Source: Chitinispirillaceae bacterium (GTDB lineage: Bacteria > Fibrobacterota > Chitinivibrionia > Chitinivibrionales > Chitinispirillaceae). Taken from it: a DNA stretch of 64,000 nt. The stretch is from positions 1 to 64,000 of the forward strand of contig JAFGIW010000013.1 in NCBI GenBank assembly GCA_016929415.1, read 5' to 3'. The position numbers were made by a program, and so were the translations under genes. The notes below the pieces were generated by a model. The model worked only from the letters and a program-made list of their open reading frames with translations, had not been told where the DNA came from and made no database searches. Below are positions 7,088 through 16,168 of the stretch, one piece after another. The stretch's first letter is position 1; each line of letters starts with the position of its first letter.

Positions 7088-8137
7088 TTACTGAAGGTAA
7101 TCGCTCGCCGGATCGGTCCGGGGAAGCAGGAGAATTTTCTGGAGCGACGTCGAAGCCTTTTCGCCGAAAACAGCGCCGAATTCCCTCAATTTCGCCTCTA
7201 TCGCCTCGCGGTGTGCATGGTGTTGAAGCTTGAATTCGGTAAGTACCTGCCGGCGCCTGCTGAACTGGTGCATTTCACCGTACACGTAGGCTTTGATCAG
7301 CGACGCGACCATTCCGCCGTCGGCCTCCCGGCGCCTTTTTTCGAGGAAATCGATCACCTCGATGTACTTGCCTTCCCTGCATAAATAATAGCACCTGATG
7401 ACCGCTTCGGTGCGGTTGAACTGCTTGCTTACCCCCAGAAGGCGGCGTTTCATGAGCGTCGTATCGATCGACGGAGCGGTGAACTCGTAATGCCGGATAA
7501 TCCGGTGCAGTCCCTGGATGTTTTCCGGATCGCGCTCGAGGAGCCGTTGAAGGCACGTTTCGACGTCGGAATTTCGGCCATCGCTTTCGTAAAGGTCCGC
7601 CAGCAGCAGATACGAATAATAATTGCCCGGTGCCAGCACGATCTCCTGTTCGAGACTCTTTATCGCATTGTCCGATTCGTGGAGCTGGCTGTAGGAGTCC
7701 GCCATGCTGTGAAAGGGGGCCGGGTACCGGTCGTCAACCACCGCCGACCGGGTAAACCAGGAAATGCTCTCCGCGAAACCGCCGGCATACTGATATATCT
7801 GTCCGATCAGCAGATAAACGTCGGCGAGATCGCGGCACTGCTCCTCGTTTTTATTGACGAGATGCTCGAAAAAGTGGGCGACCCGGCCGAGTCGCTGCAC
7901 GACTTTGTCAAGATTCCCCGCCTCGCAGAGTTCGTACGCCCGGTCTTCAATCTGTTCGGCGACATCCTCATACGGCTGCTTGCTCCCGGCGACAAGATCA
8001 CAGAGCCGCGACAGTGTCTGGAAAGCGTCGTTCGACCCGGAGAGGGAAAGCTGTTGCGCGGAGGGCGTCCGTCCGGCCTGCGATGTTGATCCGTTTCCCA
8101 TTTGCCTTTTCCGCGATTGCACCGGTAGTGCGGTCAT
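7088..8137 (-). CDS. TPR-repeat protein
   Basis: This 349-residue protein lacks a signal peptide. Its first 40 residues are polar and likely disordered. Helical repeats follow from about 75 to 300 with TPR-like spacing of small and aromatic residues (for example ADVYLLIGQIYQYAGGFAES, then YPAPFHSMADSYSQL and YYSYLLLADLYESDG). It probably acts as a cytoplasmic protein-protein scaffold. AAGGAG sits at good distance from ATG 8137. It has no recognised partner; the neighbours are a secreted protein upstream and the aminopeptidase lipoprotein downstream, all on the minus strand. Confidence 0.75.
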   Translation of the reverse strand: MTALPVQSRKRQMGNGSTSQAGRTPSAQQLSLSGSNDAFQTLSRLCDLVAGSKQPYEDVAEQIEDRAYELCEAGNLDKVVQRLGRVAHFFEHLVNKNEEQCRDLADVYLLIGQIYQYAGGFAESISWFTRSAVVDDRYPAPFHSMADSYSQLHESDNAIKSLEQEIVLAPGNYYSYLLLADLYESDGRNSDVETCLQRLLERDPENIQGLHRIIRHYEFTAPSIDTTLMKRRLLGVSKQFNRTEAVIRCYYLCREGKYIEVIDFLEKRRREADGGMVASLIKAYVYGEMHQFSRRRQVLTEFKLQHHAHREAIEAKLREFGAVFGEKASTSLQKILLLPRTDPASDYLQ

Positions 8138-8197
8138 GCCGCCACTCCTTCATCATACATCTTACCGCCGCCGGGGTTCAAGGTTTTTATCACCGGT

Positions 8198-9538
8198 CTA
8201 TCGGGATTTTGATGATCCCGTTTTGGCGGCCGCTTCTTCAACGAGGCGGTTTCGCGCATGACCGGTAGTAGTACTCACCAGTGCAGGGTTCGTTATGCGC
8301 TGCAACGCCTGCCCGACTCCGCCTGCCGCACCGGAAGAAAAAACCACCCAGTTCGTGATATCGTAGCGCCCCCGCGGAACATCATGGATCATCAACCGGT
8401 AGCCGCAATCGGTGTTTCCCGTGCGCGAAGAGGGACGCCTGAAAACAAATCCGCTCCCGTTTTCCGACGTGGCGGGCAGATCGGTTGTAAGCAACCACCC
8501 GAAACCGTGCGTACCGTTAAGAAATGTAAACGGGGTGCCGTCGGGCGAACACTGAAGCAGCGTATCGAGAGGTGCGTTTCCCGCAACCCCTGCGGTGAAC
8601 GTGCACTGCGAGCCGTGTATCGAAAAAACAAAAGGCAGCCCGGCGCGGTCGATGACCGGGCTCATTTCGAGCCAGGCCTCACGAAAAAAATGTTTGAAAC
8701 GGACGGGAAGATGCACCTTCACCGGAACGCGGACCATCTGCGGGTAGCAGAGCTGATTAACAGCCGCACGGCTGCCCTTTATCCCGAACCCGAGGCGCAG
8801 GTGGAAATCACCGCGCCGTATGAGCCGTACGGGCCCGGCCTTGTACCTTTTTACAAAGCAGATGAGGTTGTCTTCGGTATAATGGATCGGCAGTATTCCC
8901 CACAGCGCGCTCAAAAAAATCTCGACCCGCAGTTCCTTTGTCAGGTCGATCCAGCCGGTATCGCCGCCCGACCGTATGCCCGCGCGTATGAAATGAAAAC
9001 GCTTTTCGCCGAACTGCGCAAAGTACGCCGGCGTCCGGAGCAGCCGGCGTGAATGGTCATAGGTAATATAGCTGACCGTTGACAGGGCGATTGATGTGTC
9101 GTCGGTCAGCCAGGCAGCCCGGCACTGCCAGCCGGTATCGATCATCAGGCGTTGGAACACGCGGCCGCCCTGCTTTCGAGCGGCAATTGCGGCCCGGGTT
9201 GTCTCTTCACACGGCGGACAATCCTCCCGGAGAACGACGATTTCGTCCTGCAGGTCAAGCAACCCGTTTCCGGAATCGCCGTTGGCGGCCTCACCCCGGT
9301 CGCATACGTACTCACCGTCGGCGGTGACTTCATCGATCTGGAAGGGGATTGCATTGCCCGCGTTGTCGCACATGCGCATGCGTTCGACCGGCCTGCCGAG
9401 CAGCTCCGGAAACTGTTCACCGAGGACGACGACCGGTTCGGCGGACAGGGAACTGCCCGCGGAACTGAAAAAAAGCAATGCCAGGAAGCTGCCCCTGGAA
9501 GGAAATGACGGCAAGTGAAACCGGCGTTCGATGATCAT
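8198..9538 (-). CDS. Secreted protein of unknown function
   Basis: The frame is open far upstream, but that part overlaps rarA on the same strand in another frame and is not coding. The sensible start is ATG 9538, giving MIIERRFHLPSF and a hydrophobic segment LALLFFSSAGSSLSAEP typical of a cleaved signal peptide. The mature N-terminus carries PFQIDEVTADGEYV and LDLQDEIVVL, a phrase I know from uncharacterised exported proteins of delta-proteobacteria and relatives that pair an FQIDE word with a DxxDE(L/I)V word. Eight or more cysteines suggest disulfides. It sits 49 bp downstream of rarA with the TPR gene next. Confidence 0.7.
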   Translation of the reverse strand: MIIERRFHLPSFPSRGSFLALLFFSSAGSSLSAEPVVVLGEQFPELLGRPVERMRMCDNAGNAIPFQIDEVTADGEYVCDRGEAANGDSGNGLLDLQDEIVVLREDCPPCEETTRAAIAARKQGGRVFQRLMIDTGWQCRAAWLTDDTSIALSTVSYITYDHSRRLLRTPAYFAQFGEKRFHFIRAGIRSGGDTGWIDLTKELRVEIFLSALWGILPIHYTEDNLICFVKRYKAGPVRLIRRGDFHLRLGFGIKGSRAAVNQLCYPQMVRVPVKVHLPVRFKHFFREAWLEMSPVIDRAGLPFVFSIHGSQCTFTAGVAGNAPLDTLLQCSPDGTPFTFLNGTHGFGWLLTTDLPATSENGSGFVFRRPSSRTGNTDCGYRLMIHDVPRGRYDITNWVVFSSGAAGGVGQALQRITNPALVSTTTGHARNRLVEEAAAKTGSSKSR

Positions 9539-9587
9539 GCTCCCAAACCGGCAGGAGGTTCGGTTATGCCGTTTGCAAAAAAGCATA

Positions 9588-11864
9588 TCACGTTTCTTCG
9601 GCACTCCTTGTGATGCGTATGAATACGATCTCGGTGTTCCACGGTACCTGTCGATTGTCCAGTTTCCGGTGAAAAAGCAGTCTCGCCTTCTCGACGGCTG
9701 ACGCTCCTGATTGTTTCGCGAACCGGTCGCCGAGTGACGGCCGGCCGGAACCGGCAGCACCGGTGCGGAACCAGAAATCGATATCCGCGGGCCTGATCCT
9801 CCGCGTTTCACGCAGCCGCTTTGATGAAAACTCGGCCGCGACGCCCATCGTTGCCGATAACCGTTCCTGCAGTGTCGCGGCGTTCCAGTTGACCATCGGA
9901 TCATCCGCGTCGCCGAAAAGATCCCGTTCAGCCTCGCGGACGGCTTCGCCGATCTCTTTTTCATCCGGAAGAAATACGACCAGTTCCGAAAGCCGCTGTC
10001 CAGAAGCGGGAACGGTCTCGGCCAGCACCGCCCATCCGCCGTCGGTGAGCAGTGCCGTAACGCGGCCGACAAGCGCGGCCTTGTCATTGACTTTCGTAAG
10101 TACGCCGCGCCCGAGTATTTTATCGAAACGGACCGCATTTCCGGCGGCCGCAAAAAGATCCCGTTCAATATTTTCCCAGGTTGTTTTGACAATGGCGGGC
10201 CGGGAGAGCGCTTCGAGCCTCTCCGCCATCTGCCGCGCCGTCGTCAATGACTCCTGTGAATGCGCAAGCGCCCACACGCCGCCCTCCATGATACGGCGCG
10301 CCGCTTCAAACGCTATCATCCCCGTGCGGGTGAAGAGATCGAGCACAAGGTCGGAAGGTTTGAGCTCCGCCATCTCGAAAAGCTGCTCCCTGATCCTGCC
10401 GAGCTGAGCCCCCCTGCCGCCGAGCGACCGTTCAAGCCACTGCTGACGGGCGGCATCAGTCGCGCCCTCCATCGGCGCGACGGTCAACGGCGACTGTTCG
10501 TCAACCTCCACCATTGCCTCGAGCAGCGCTTCCCGCCGTCGCGCCACCTGCCCGGCTATCCCCTTTTCGTACCCCTGCTCCGATGGTTGATAGAAGAGTT
10601 TCCCCCGGAGCGCCCCCGGAAGGTACTGCTGGGCGACCCAGTGATCACGGTAGGCATGCGGGTAAAGATACCCGGCCCCGTGACCGAACCCCTCTTTGTC
10701 CCTGCTCGCATCCCGCAGATGGTTCGGTACCTCATCCTGCCGCTCCTGCGTCACGGTGGTGAGCGCGTCGAAAAATGCCATGCTCGAATTGCTTTTCGGC
10801 GCGGTCGCCAGATAGAGGCAGGCATGGGCGAGATGGTACCGGCCCTCGGGCAGTCCCACGTAGTCAAATGCCCGCGCTGCATCCACCACCACCCCGATCG
10901 CCTTCGGATCGGCCATGCCGACATCTTCACCGGCAAGAATCAGCATCCGGCGGAAAATGAACCGCGGGTCCTCGCCGGCGTAAATCATTTTCGCCATCCA
11001 GTAAAGCGCCGCGTCGGGGTCGGAACCCCGCAGCGATTTGATGAATGCCGAAATCGTGTCGTAATGGGCGTCGCCGTCCTTGTCGTAAAGCACCGCCCGC
11101 CGCTGGATCGAGTCTTCGATGGTCGAACGGTCGATGTGAATGGCGTTGTCAACCCCCGGAAGAGTCGTCTCGACCGCCAGTTCGAGCGCGTTGAGCACCC
11201 CGCGCGCATCGCCGCCCGCGACATTTATAAGATGGTCGAGGGCATCTCCGTTGATCTCGATCCGGAGTTTGCCGTAACCGCGTTCGGGATCTCTGAGCGC
11301 CTGAAGTGCCACTGCTTTGAGGTCTTCGGCAGTGAGCGACTGGAGCTGAAAAATACGGGATCTGGAGACGAGCGCCTTGTTAACCTCGAAGTAGGGGTTC
11401 TCCGTCGTGGCACCGATAAGAATGAGAACGCCGTTTTCCACATGCGGAAGCAGGGCATCCTGCTGCGATTTGTTGAACCGGTGGACCTCATCGATAAAAA
11501 GTATCGTCCGCTTTTCGTACAGCGAGAGCGACTCCTGCGCCTTTTCAATCGCCTCCCGGATATCCTTTACGCCGGCAAGAACGGCGTTGATGGAGATAAA
11601 CTGCGCCCTGGTGGTATTGGCAATGATGCGGGCAAGCGTCGTCTTTCCGGTGCCGGGGGGACCGTAAAAAATAAGACTTGATAACTGGTCGATCTGGATT
11701 GCCCGCCGCAGGAGCCTCCCCTCGCCGATGATATGCTGCTGCCCGACAAACTCATCGAGCGTACGCGGCCGCATGCGGTCGGCAAGCGGCGCACTCCGTT
11801 TGAGCAGGTCGGCGCTGCGGGCGTTAAAGAGGTCGGGGCTGCGGAGCGGGTCTGGCCGGTTCAT
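9588..11864 (-). CDS. rarA: Replication-associated recombination ATPase RarA/MgsA with methyltransferase-like C-terminal domain
   Basis: This 758-residue protein has an AAA+ clamp-loader-like ATPase with Walker A GPPGTGKT (residues 68-75), Walker B ILFIDEVHRF (about 121-130) and sensor 1 GATTEN. The MgsA tetramerisation domain runs to about residue 430 (SMAFFDALTTV, then GYLYPHAY). Ordinary RarA ends near 440. Here a further 300 residues follow, including a Rossmann-like stretch LKPSDLVLDLFTRTGMIAFE, as in SAM-dependent methyltransferases, though without a clear catalytic motif. I recall RarA-methyltransferase-like fusions in cyanobacteria. It acts at stalled forks. It diverges from the histidine kinase gene across a short gap. 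Confidence 0.9.
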   Translation of the reverse strand: MNRPDPLRSPDLFNARSADLLKRSAPLADRMRPRTLDEFVGQQHIIGEGRLLRRAIQIDQLSSLIFYGPPGTGKTTLARIIANTTRAQFISINAVLAGVKDIREAIEKAQESLSLYEKRTILFIDEVHRFNKSQQDALLPHVENGVLILIGATTENPYFEVNKALVSRSRIFQLQSLTAEDLKAVALQALRDPERGYGKLRIEINGDALDHLINVAGGDARGVLNALELAVETTLPGVDNAIHIDRSTIEDSIQRRAVLYDKDGDAHYDTISAFIKSLRGSDPDAALYWMAKMIYAGEDPRFIFRRMLILAGEDVGMADPKAIGVVVDAARAFDYVGLPEGRYHLAHACLYLATAPKSNSSMAFFDALTTVTQERQDEVPNHLRDASRDKEGFGHGAGYLYPHAYRDHWVAQQYLPGALRGKLFYQPSEQGYEKGIAGQVARRREALLEAMVEVDEQSPLTVAPMEGATDAARQQWLERSLGGRGAQLGRIREQLFEMAELKPSDLVLDLFTRTGMIAFEAARRIMEGGVWALAHSQESLTTARQMAERLEALSRPAIVKTTWENIERDLFAAAGNAVRFDKILGRGVLTKVNDKAALVGRVTALLTDGGWAVLAETVPASGQRLSELVVFLPDEKEIGEAVREAERDLFGDADDPMVNWNAATLQERLSATMGVAAEFSSKRLRETRRIRPADIDFWFRTGAAGSGRPSLGDRFAKQSGASAVEKARLLFHRKLDNRQVPWNTEIVFIRITRSAEET

Positions 11865-12005
11865 GGTAGGAAAAATATATTCACGAGGGGGGCTTTAGCG
11901 TGAAGCGGGTTCCGGATGCGGCGACTCAACGATTTAACTCGATCGTCAAAGGCCTTGTTATCGGTTCTGTCATGGAAATATACTTCATACAAACCTGCGG
12001 CCGAT

Positions 12006-13376
12006 ATGTTCATGGACAATACCATTTTATTCTATTTCATCGTTGCGACCACCTCCCTGCTGACTGTCGCGGCCGGCGTGCTCGTCGTGCTTCTAAAAAG
12101 AAAAGTCCGTAAGGCGTTCGACGATCTCGCCCGTTCGTTCGATTCGCTTATAAAGAAAACGGCCGCGGCGGAACTCGAACGCAAGTTGACCGATGAAAAA
12201 AGGACGCAGGCCGAGCACCAGCTCGCCCACGCGCAGAAAATGGAAGCAATCGGGCATTTGGCGGGCGGCATCGCCCATGACTTCAACAACATCATCACCG
12301 CGATCGGGGGATATGCATCACTTTTAAAAAAGAGAATGGACGCGAAGGAACCTTCCGCGAACTATGTCGAACATATCATCGATGCCGGAAGGCACGCAAA
12401 GATGATGATCAATCAGCTATCCATGTTTGTGAAGAATGATCAGCCGCAGGTGGAGCTACTTGACGTTCATTCGGTCATCAGCGCTTCGATTTCCATGCTG
12501 CCGGCCGATGTCGGCGAGGGAATCACGCTCTCAGCCGACCTGAAAGCCCGTCCGTCGTTTACATCCGGCGATACGACGCTTCTTAAGAACGTTTTCCTCA
12601 ATCTTGTCATCAACGCGTGCGATGCCTGTGAAAAAGGCACCGGGAGCATTGCCTTCGGCACCGAGGCGGTCACCCTCGACAGCGGGAACATGCTCTGCCG
12701 TTCATTTTCCATTGATCCCGGTCCCTTTATCCGCATCACGGTAAGCGACAACGGCCGCGGGATGGGCGGGGAGGTCCTCGACCGTATTTTCGAACCATTC
12801 TTCACCACAAAGCCTAAAGGCAAGGGAATGGGGCTGGGACTGTCGAATGTCTGGCGGTATATCGAAACCTTCAAGGGTGCCATCGAAGTCCGGAGTAAAC
12901 CCGGTGAAGGAACCTCATTTTTTATCTATCTGCCGCTTATTGAAATACCTACCTCCTCTTCCCCATCTGCACCGGCAGTTACATCCCCGCAGCCATCCCG
13001 GAGGACGATCCTGATCGTTGACGACGAACCTTCCGTACGGGAGATCTACTCCGAAATTCTCATTGAAAACGGCTATGTTGTCCATACCGCAGGCGACGGC
13101 CGTGAAGCGATCGACATATTAGATAAGAACGCCGGTGCGATTGATCTGGTCCTTCTCGATATGATAATGCCGCGGATGAACGGCACCGATACCTTCCATG
13201 CCATCCGCACACGTTTCCCGCAGATGAGGATACTGCTGATGAGCGGATCTTTGGATCAGGAAAAAGTTGCATCACTGCTTCAGGAACCCGCTACCGCTTT
13301 TTTTCAGAAACCATGCGACGACGAGCAGCTTATTCAACATGTCCGTTCGATAGTCGTGTCACCCCCGGCTCCCTGA
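12006..13376 (+). CDS. Hybrid sensor histidine kinase with C-terminal receiver
   Basis: The frame is open from 11916, but ATG 12006 (or 12012) puts a membrane helix FYFIVATTSLLTVAAGVLVVLL right at the start, so I use it. A short coiled coil follows, then the phospho-acceptor H-box GHLAGGIAHDFNN, the N-box NLVINACDA, the G1 box DNGRGMGG and a GKGMGLGLS G2 box. A receiver domain occupies the last 120 residues (LIVDDEPSVRE, acceptor Asp in VLLDMIMP). There is no periplasmic sensor domain of any size, so the input is probably cytoplasmic or through the membrane helix. No partner regulator gene is adjacent. Confidence 0.88.
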   Translation: MFMDNTILFYFIVATTSLLTVAAGVLVVLLKRKVRKAFDDLARSFDSLIKKTAAAELERKLTDEKRTQAEHQLAHAQKMEAIGHLAGGIAHDFNNIITAIGGYASLLKKRMDAKEPSANYVEHIIDAGRHAKMMINQLSMFVKNDQPQVELLDVHSVISASISMLPADVGEGITLSADLKARPSFTSGDTTLLKNVFLNLVINACDACEKGTGSIAFGTEAVTLDSGNMLCRSFSIDPGPFIRITVSDNGRGMGGEVLDRIFEPFFTTKPKGKGMGLGLSNVWRYIETFKGAIEVRSKPGEGTSFFIYLPLIEIPTSSSPSAPAVTSPQPSRRTILIVDDEPSVREIYSEILIENGYVVHTAGDGREAIDILDKNAGAIDLVLLDMIMPRMNGTDTFHAIRTRFPQMRILLMSGSLDQEKVASLLQEPATAFFQKPCDDEQLIQHVRSIVVSPPAP

Positions 13377-13550
13377 TAATTCAGATTGTTATGCAGCGTC
13401 TTTAGATGCTGCATCAGTCAAGCGTAAAAATATGTTTTAAAAAAAATTATCATTTTAAAAAAAATCGTTTATATTAATTAAAATAAATCGACAACCACAA
13501 GCGAAATCGAGTTATATGTTTTTCCAATCGTAATTTAATCGGTTAAGTCA

Positions 13551-13793
13551 ATGGAACCACACACTCTCTCAAAAAGTTCGTCGCAGGATCTCACCAGAAC
13601 GATTGCATTTTTGATTGATGTTCATGATGCGTTGCAGGAAAATTCCTTTATTGAAGAAGCACGGCTCGTTTCTCATCATCTGCATCAGCTTTCATCACCC
13701 CAATTTGAAACACGCATCGAGGAATGTGGAATCGAGCCGGTGCTCGAAGAACTGGCCCGGGGATTTTCCGTTGAGAACACTGCGGTTTCCTGA
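13551..13793 (+). CDS. Small hypothetical protein
   Basis: This 80-residue acidic, helical, soluble protein carries a His-rich segment (SHHLHQL) near residue 45. It starts after an unusually AT-rich 110-bp leader (13430-13540) that would suit a promoter. It converges with the lipoprotein gene at 13833; between them TGCTGCCG/CGGCAGCA can pair over the end of that gene. No family is recognised. The frame, the clean start and the AT-rich leader argue for a real gene, but weakly. Confidence 0.45.
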   Translation: MEPHTLSKSSSQDLTRTIAFLIDVHDALQENSFIEEARLVSHHLHQLSSPQFETRIEECGIEPVLEELARGFSVENTAVS

Positions 13794-13832
13794 AACAGTG
13801 CGCGCATTGAATTAAGGAATTCCCTGCTGCCG

Positions 13833-15251
13833 TTATTGAAGCGGCAGCAATTCCGGCATAGTACCGTTTCGATGGTAGGTCAGGTGATACTCGACACCTG
13901 CTTCGGCATAGATACCGTCGATCGTTTCCGCCCCGTAGTCGATTGAAGCCTCGACCATGCCGGTCAATCCTTTTCCATAATCAACCAATGCCCGCAACGT
14001 CGCCGTAGCGGGTGATTGCCCCGCGGAAAGAGGCACGGCGGGGACGACGACAATTTCCATTTTTATGATGCCGCCGCTGCGGAAATCGATTCTGCTGGAG
14101 GATACTCTGCAACGATTTTTTCTATGGTCAAGGGAGTCGATGCCGGCGACGCAGGCGTACCTGCTTGACCGATGCGCAATGGAATCATGGCCCGGCAGCG
14201 ACTCATCGCGCTGGAGGATGATCGTATCTCCCGTCCGACCGAAGTACGAAGCCCCGTACCGAACACGGTCGGAACCCCCTGCGGCGGTAGTCTGCAGCCG
14301 TTGCAACGCATGAATCCGGTTATCGGCCGTCGTGGTGAAACGATTATCCGCCCCTGCGTCAAAATCCACCTGCAGTATTGTTTCCATTGTTTCCCGGCGG
14401 TAGGTGATGGTTCCGCCGGCGGATGCGACCGTTCCGGATGCCGATGTCGCGAGGAACCCGTCGCCGTCGCCGTCGTAATACACTTCGGAAATAAACAATC
14501 CACCTATCGTCAGCTGCCGTTCCACCATGGTGGAGGCGCTGTCGGAACGTACGAACGCATTGGACGCCTTTCTATACGTATCGAAGCTCACCGAATCAAT
14601 CATCGGTACCTCAAACAGGGTAACCGTACCGATTAGTGAATCCCTGACAACTATGTAATCGAGGACCGTGCTTTCCTTAATGGTATCGACCCGATAATTT
14701 GACTTTTGCGAAGAACCCGATGTGACGGGTGCCATTGAATCGGTCTGAATGAGAAAAAACGTATCGCATTTCAGGAGCGTATCGATCAGAAAAATGGAAT
14801 CGTATCTGATATGCCGTGAAACAAGAACTGAAACCGCCGAATCCTCATCGATGTTTTCCACGGCCGTATCCTGCACGGCGGTATCCATGACGATCGTGTC
14901 ATTAATAAAAACCGTATCGCAGATCACGATGGTATCGGCTATGACACTGATACCCGTATCCGCCGGGGCGGAAGAATCCGCCGCCGCGGCTGCGGCCCGT
15001 TTCGCCAGTATGACTTCCGAAGGCGCGGCATACACTTTCTCCGGATTGAGCTGTCGTTCGCCTTCGACAAGATATGCTGACGGCAGCCACGCGTCGGCTG
15101 AATCGAACATCGTCAGCGCGGCGTCGAGACATGCCGTGATATCGGGATTTCCCGTTTCGGTGCCCGCAGTCGGCCCGGTTGTGCAGCGCATGACACCGGT
15201 AAGCAGCGCAACGGCCATGGCGGAAACCGGGAAGAGAAGATTTTTCTTCAT
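13833..15251 (-). CDS. Lipoprotein with GTETGNP motif and Asp-Thr-rich segment
   Basis: This 472-residue protein has a lipoprotein-like signal with Cys23 in LTGVMRC, then GTETGNP at about residues 30-36. I have seen that motif right after the lipid Cys in Fibrobacterota lipoproteins. Residues 100-150 repeat D-T-(I/V/A) units every five to seven residues, which suggests an extended beta strand array or spacer. The C-terminal half looks beta-rich (YYDGDGDGF, then repeated threonines and aromatics). Its ATG overlaps the stop of the TIGR02147 gene by four bases, so the two are translationally coupled. The function is unknown; the setting suggests a surface partner or sensor for the regulator-like protein. 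Confidence 0.72.
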   Translation of the reverse strand: MKKNLLFPVSAMAVALLTGVMRCTTGPTAGTETGNPDITACLDAALTMFDSADAWLPSAYLVEGERQLNPEKVYAAPSEVILAKRAAAAAADSSAPADTGISVIADTIVICDTVFINDTIVMDTAVQDTAVENIDEDSAVSVLVSRHIRYDSIFLIDTLLKCDTFFLIQTDSMAPVTSGSSQKSNYRVDTIKESTVLDYIVVRDSLIGTVTLFEVPMIDSVSFDTYRKASNAFVRSDSASTMVERQLTIGGLFISEVYYDGDGDGFLATSASGTVASAGGTITYRRETMETILQVDFDAGADNRFTTTADNRIHALQRLQTTAAGGSDRVRYGASYFGRTGDTIILQRDESLPGHDSIAHRSSRYACVAGIDSLDHRKNRCRVSSSRIDFRSGGIIKMEIVVVPAVPLSAGQSPATATLRALVDYGKGLTGMVEASIDYGAETIDGIYAEAGVEYHLTYHRNGTMPELLPLQ

Positions 15252-16090
15252 TGCTCCCCCTCCCCGCGCGGCAATCTGATCGATAATGGAAAGAGCTGAA
15301 GGTTCAGCTGGACGACCCGCTGAGCGTCCCGGTCAGCTTCGGCAAGTTCGAGCAGCTCGCGTCGGACTCGCTGCAGTTTTTCACGGATCATCCGGCAGGT
15401 TTCATCCGACACCGTCACGGTAACGCTGGTAATGTCGCGCTCGCCGGCTGAAAACCGATCGATCGATTCCGACGCAAGCCGCATCATCGCCTTGTGATAG
15501 TTCGCCACCGCCACCGAACGCACCTGCGGACCGGTGGTAAACGACGCGGAGGTCCGGGAGTACGATTTCCCCTCCCTGCGCATAATGAATCCGAGTTTGA
15601 GGAGCAGGGCGACCGATTTCTCCGCCTCCGCGGCGGTGATAGCCGGAATGACCGTGGCGCCCAGTTTACGGTAATCCTCCCTGAAGTCGATGGCCGTCAC
15701 CAGTTCACAGATCACCGGATGATACCACTGGGAATAGTACTCGTACTCCGACGATTCAAGCAGCTTCGGGTCACATTTGATACGGTAACGCAGGATGCGC
15801 GAAAGGTAGAGGTTTTTCTCGTCGAGCGTCCTGCTCTGGTTGAGAAACACCAGGTTTTCCAGGTAATCGCTTTCGCTCTTGTTGAGGCCGAACGCCTTCG
15901 CGACGCGGTAAACACTCTCTTTTGTCAGGTTCCGCTTGCCGTCGACCACCAGCTTGAGGAAGTTGGGGGACTTGAATCCCGCCTTCTGGGAAAAAAGGCG
16001 GTAGGAATAAAACGGATGGTCCGCCTTGCGCTGCTCGAAAAGACTGCGCAGGTAGTCGCGGTAATCCATGTATTCGAAGATGGTTCCCAT
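15248..16090 (-). CDS. TIGR02147-family protein (DUF4423-like, putative regulator)
   Basis: This 280-residue soluble protein has the hallmark opening FEYMDYRDYLRSLFEQRK, followed by a helix-turn-helix-like segment at about residues 28-75 (FSQKAGFKSPNFLKLV, GKRNLTKESVYRVAKAFGL, then ESDYLENLV). The C-terminal part (residues 110-270) carries a winged-helix-like region with LLLKLGFI and ends in ELAEADRDAQRVVQLNLQLFPL. This is the TIGR02147 paralogous family expanded in Fibrobacter, for which no function is established to my knowledge. DNA binding is my inference. A GAGGG site precedes ATG. It follows the vWA gene across a 78-bp gap with a strong hairpin and overlaps the lipoprotein gene. Confidence 0.85.
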   Translation of the reverse strand: MGTIFEYMDYRDYLRSLFEQRKADHPFYSYRLFSQKAGFKSPNFLKLVVDGKRNLTKESVYRVAKAFGLNKSESDYLENLVFLNQSRTLDEKNLYLSRILRYRIKCDPKLLESSEYEYYSQWYHPVICELVTAIDFREDYRKLGATVIPAITAAEAEKSVALLLKLGFIMRREGKSYSRTSASFTTGPQVRSVAVANYHKAMMRLASESIDRFSAGERDITSVTVTVSDETCRMIREKLQRVRRELLELAEADRDAQRVVQLNLQLFPLSIRLPRGEGEQ

Positions 16091-16110
16091 TGTGTCCCTC
16101 TGTTATAATA

Positions 16111-16141
16111 GTGAGACCCCGCAGGTCGTGCGGGGCCTCAC
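16111..16141 (-). other. Strong intercistronic stem-loop upstream of the TIGR02147 gene
   Basis: GTGAG-A-CCCCGCA pairs with TGCGGGG-C-CTCAC (12 pairs, one A/C mismatch) around the loop GGTCG. No T-tract follows on the minus strand. It lies between the vWA stop and the GAGGG ribosome site, where it could lower read-through or protect the upstream message. Confidence 0.7.
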
Positions 16142-16168
16142 CACTGACGCATAACCCAGCAATTCCCG

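Noticed and set aside
9539-10192. N-terminal extension of the secreted protein frame at 8198
   Set aside because: It lies in rarA on the same strand in another frame, is Arg/Ser-rich, and has no family; the signal peptide after ATG 9538 is the natural start.
10260-11681. Long plus-strand open frame opposite rarA (473 codons)
   Set aside because: It is antisense to a well-conserved ATPase and its composition is the mirror of that gene; no domain is recognisable.
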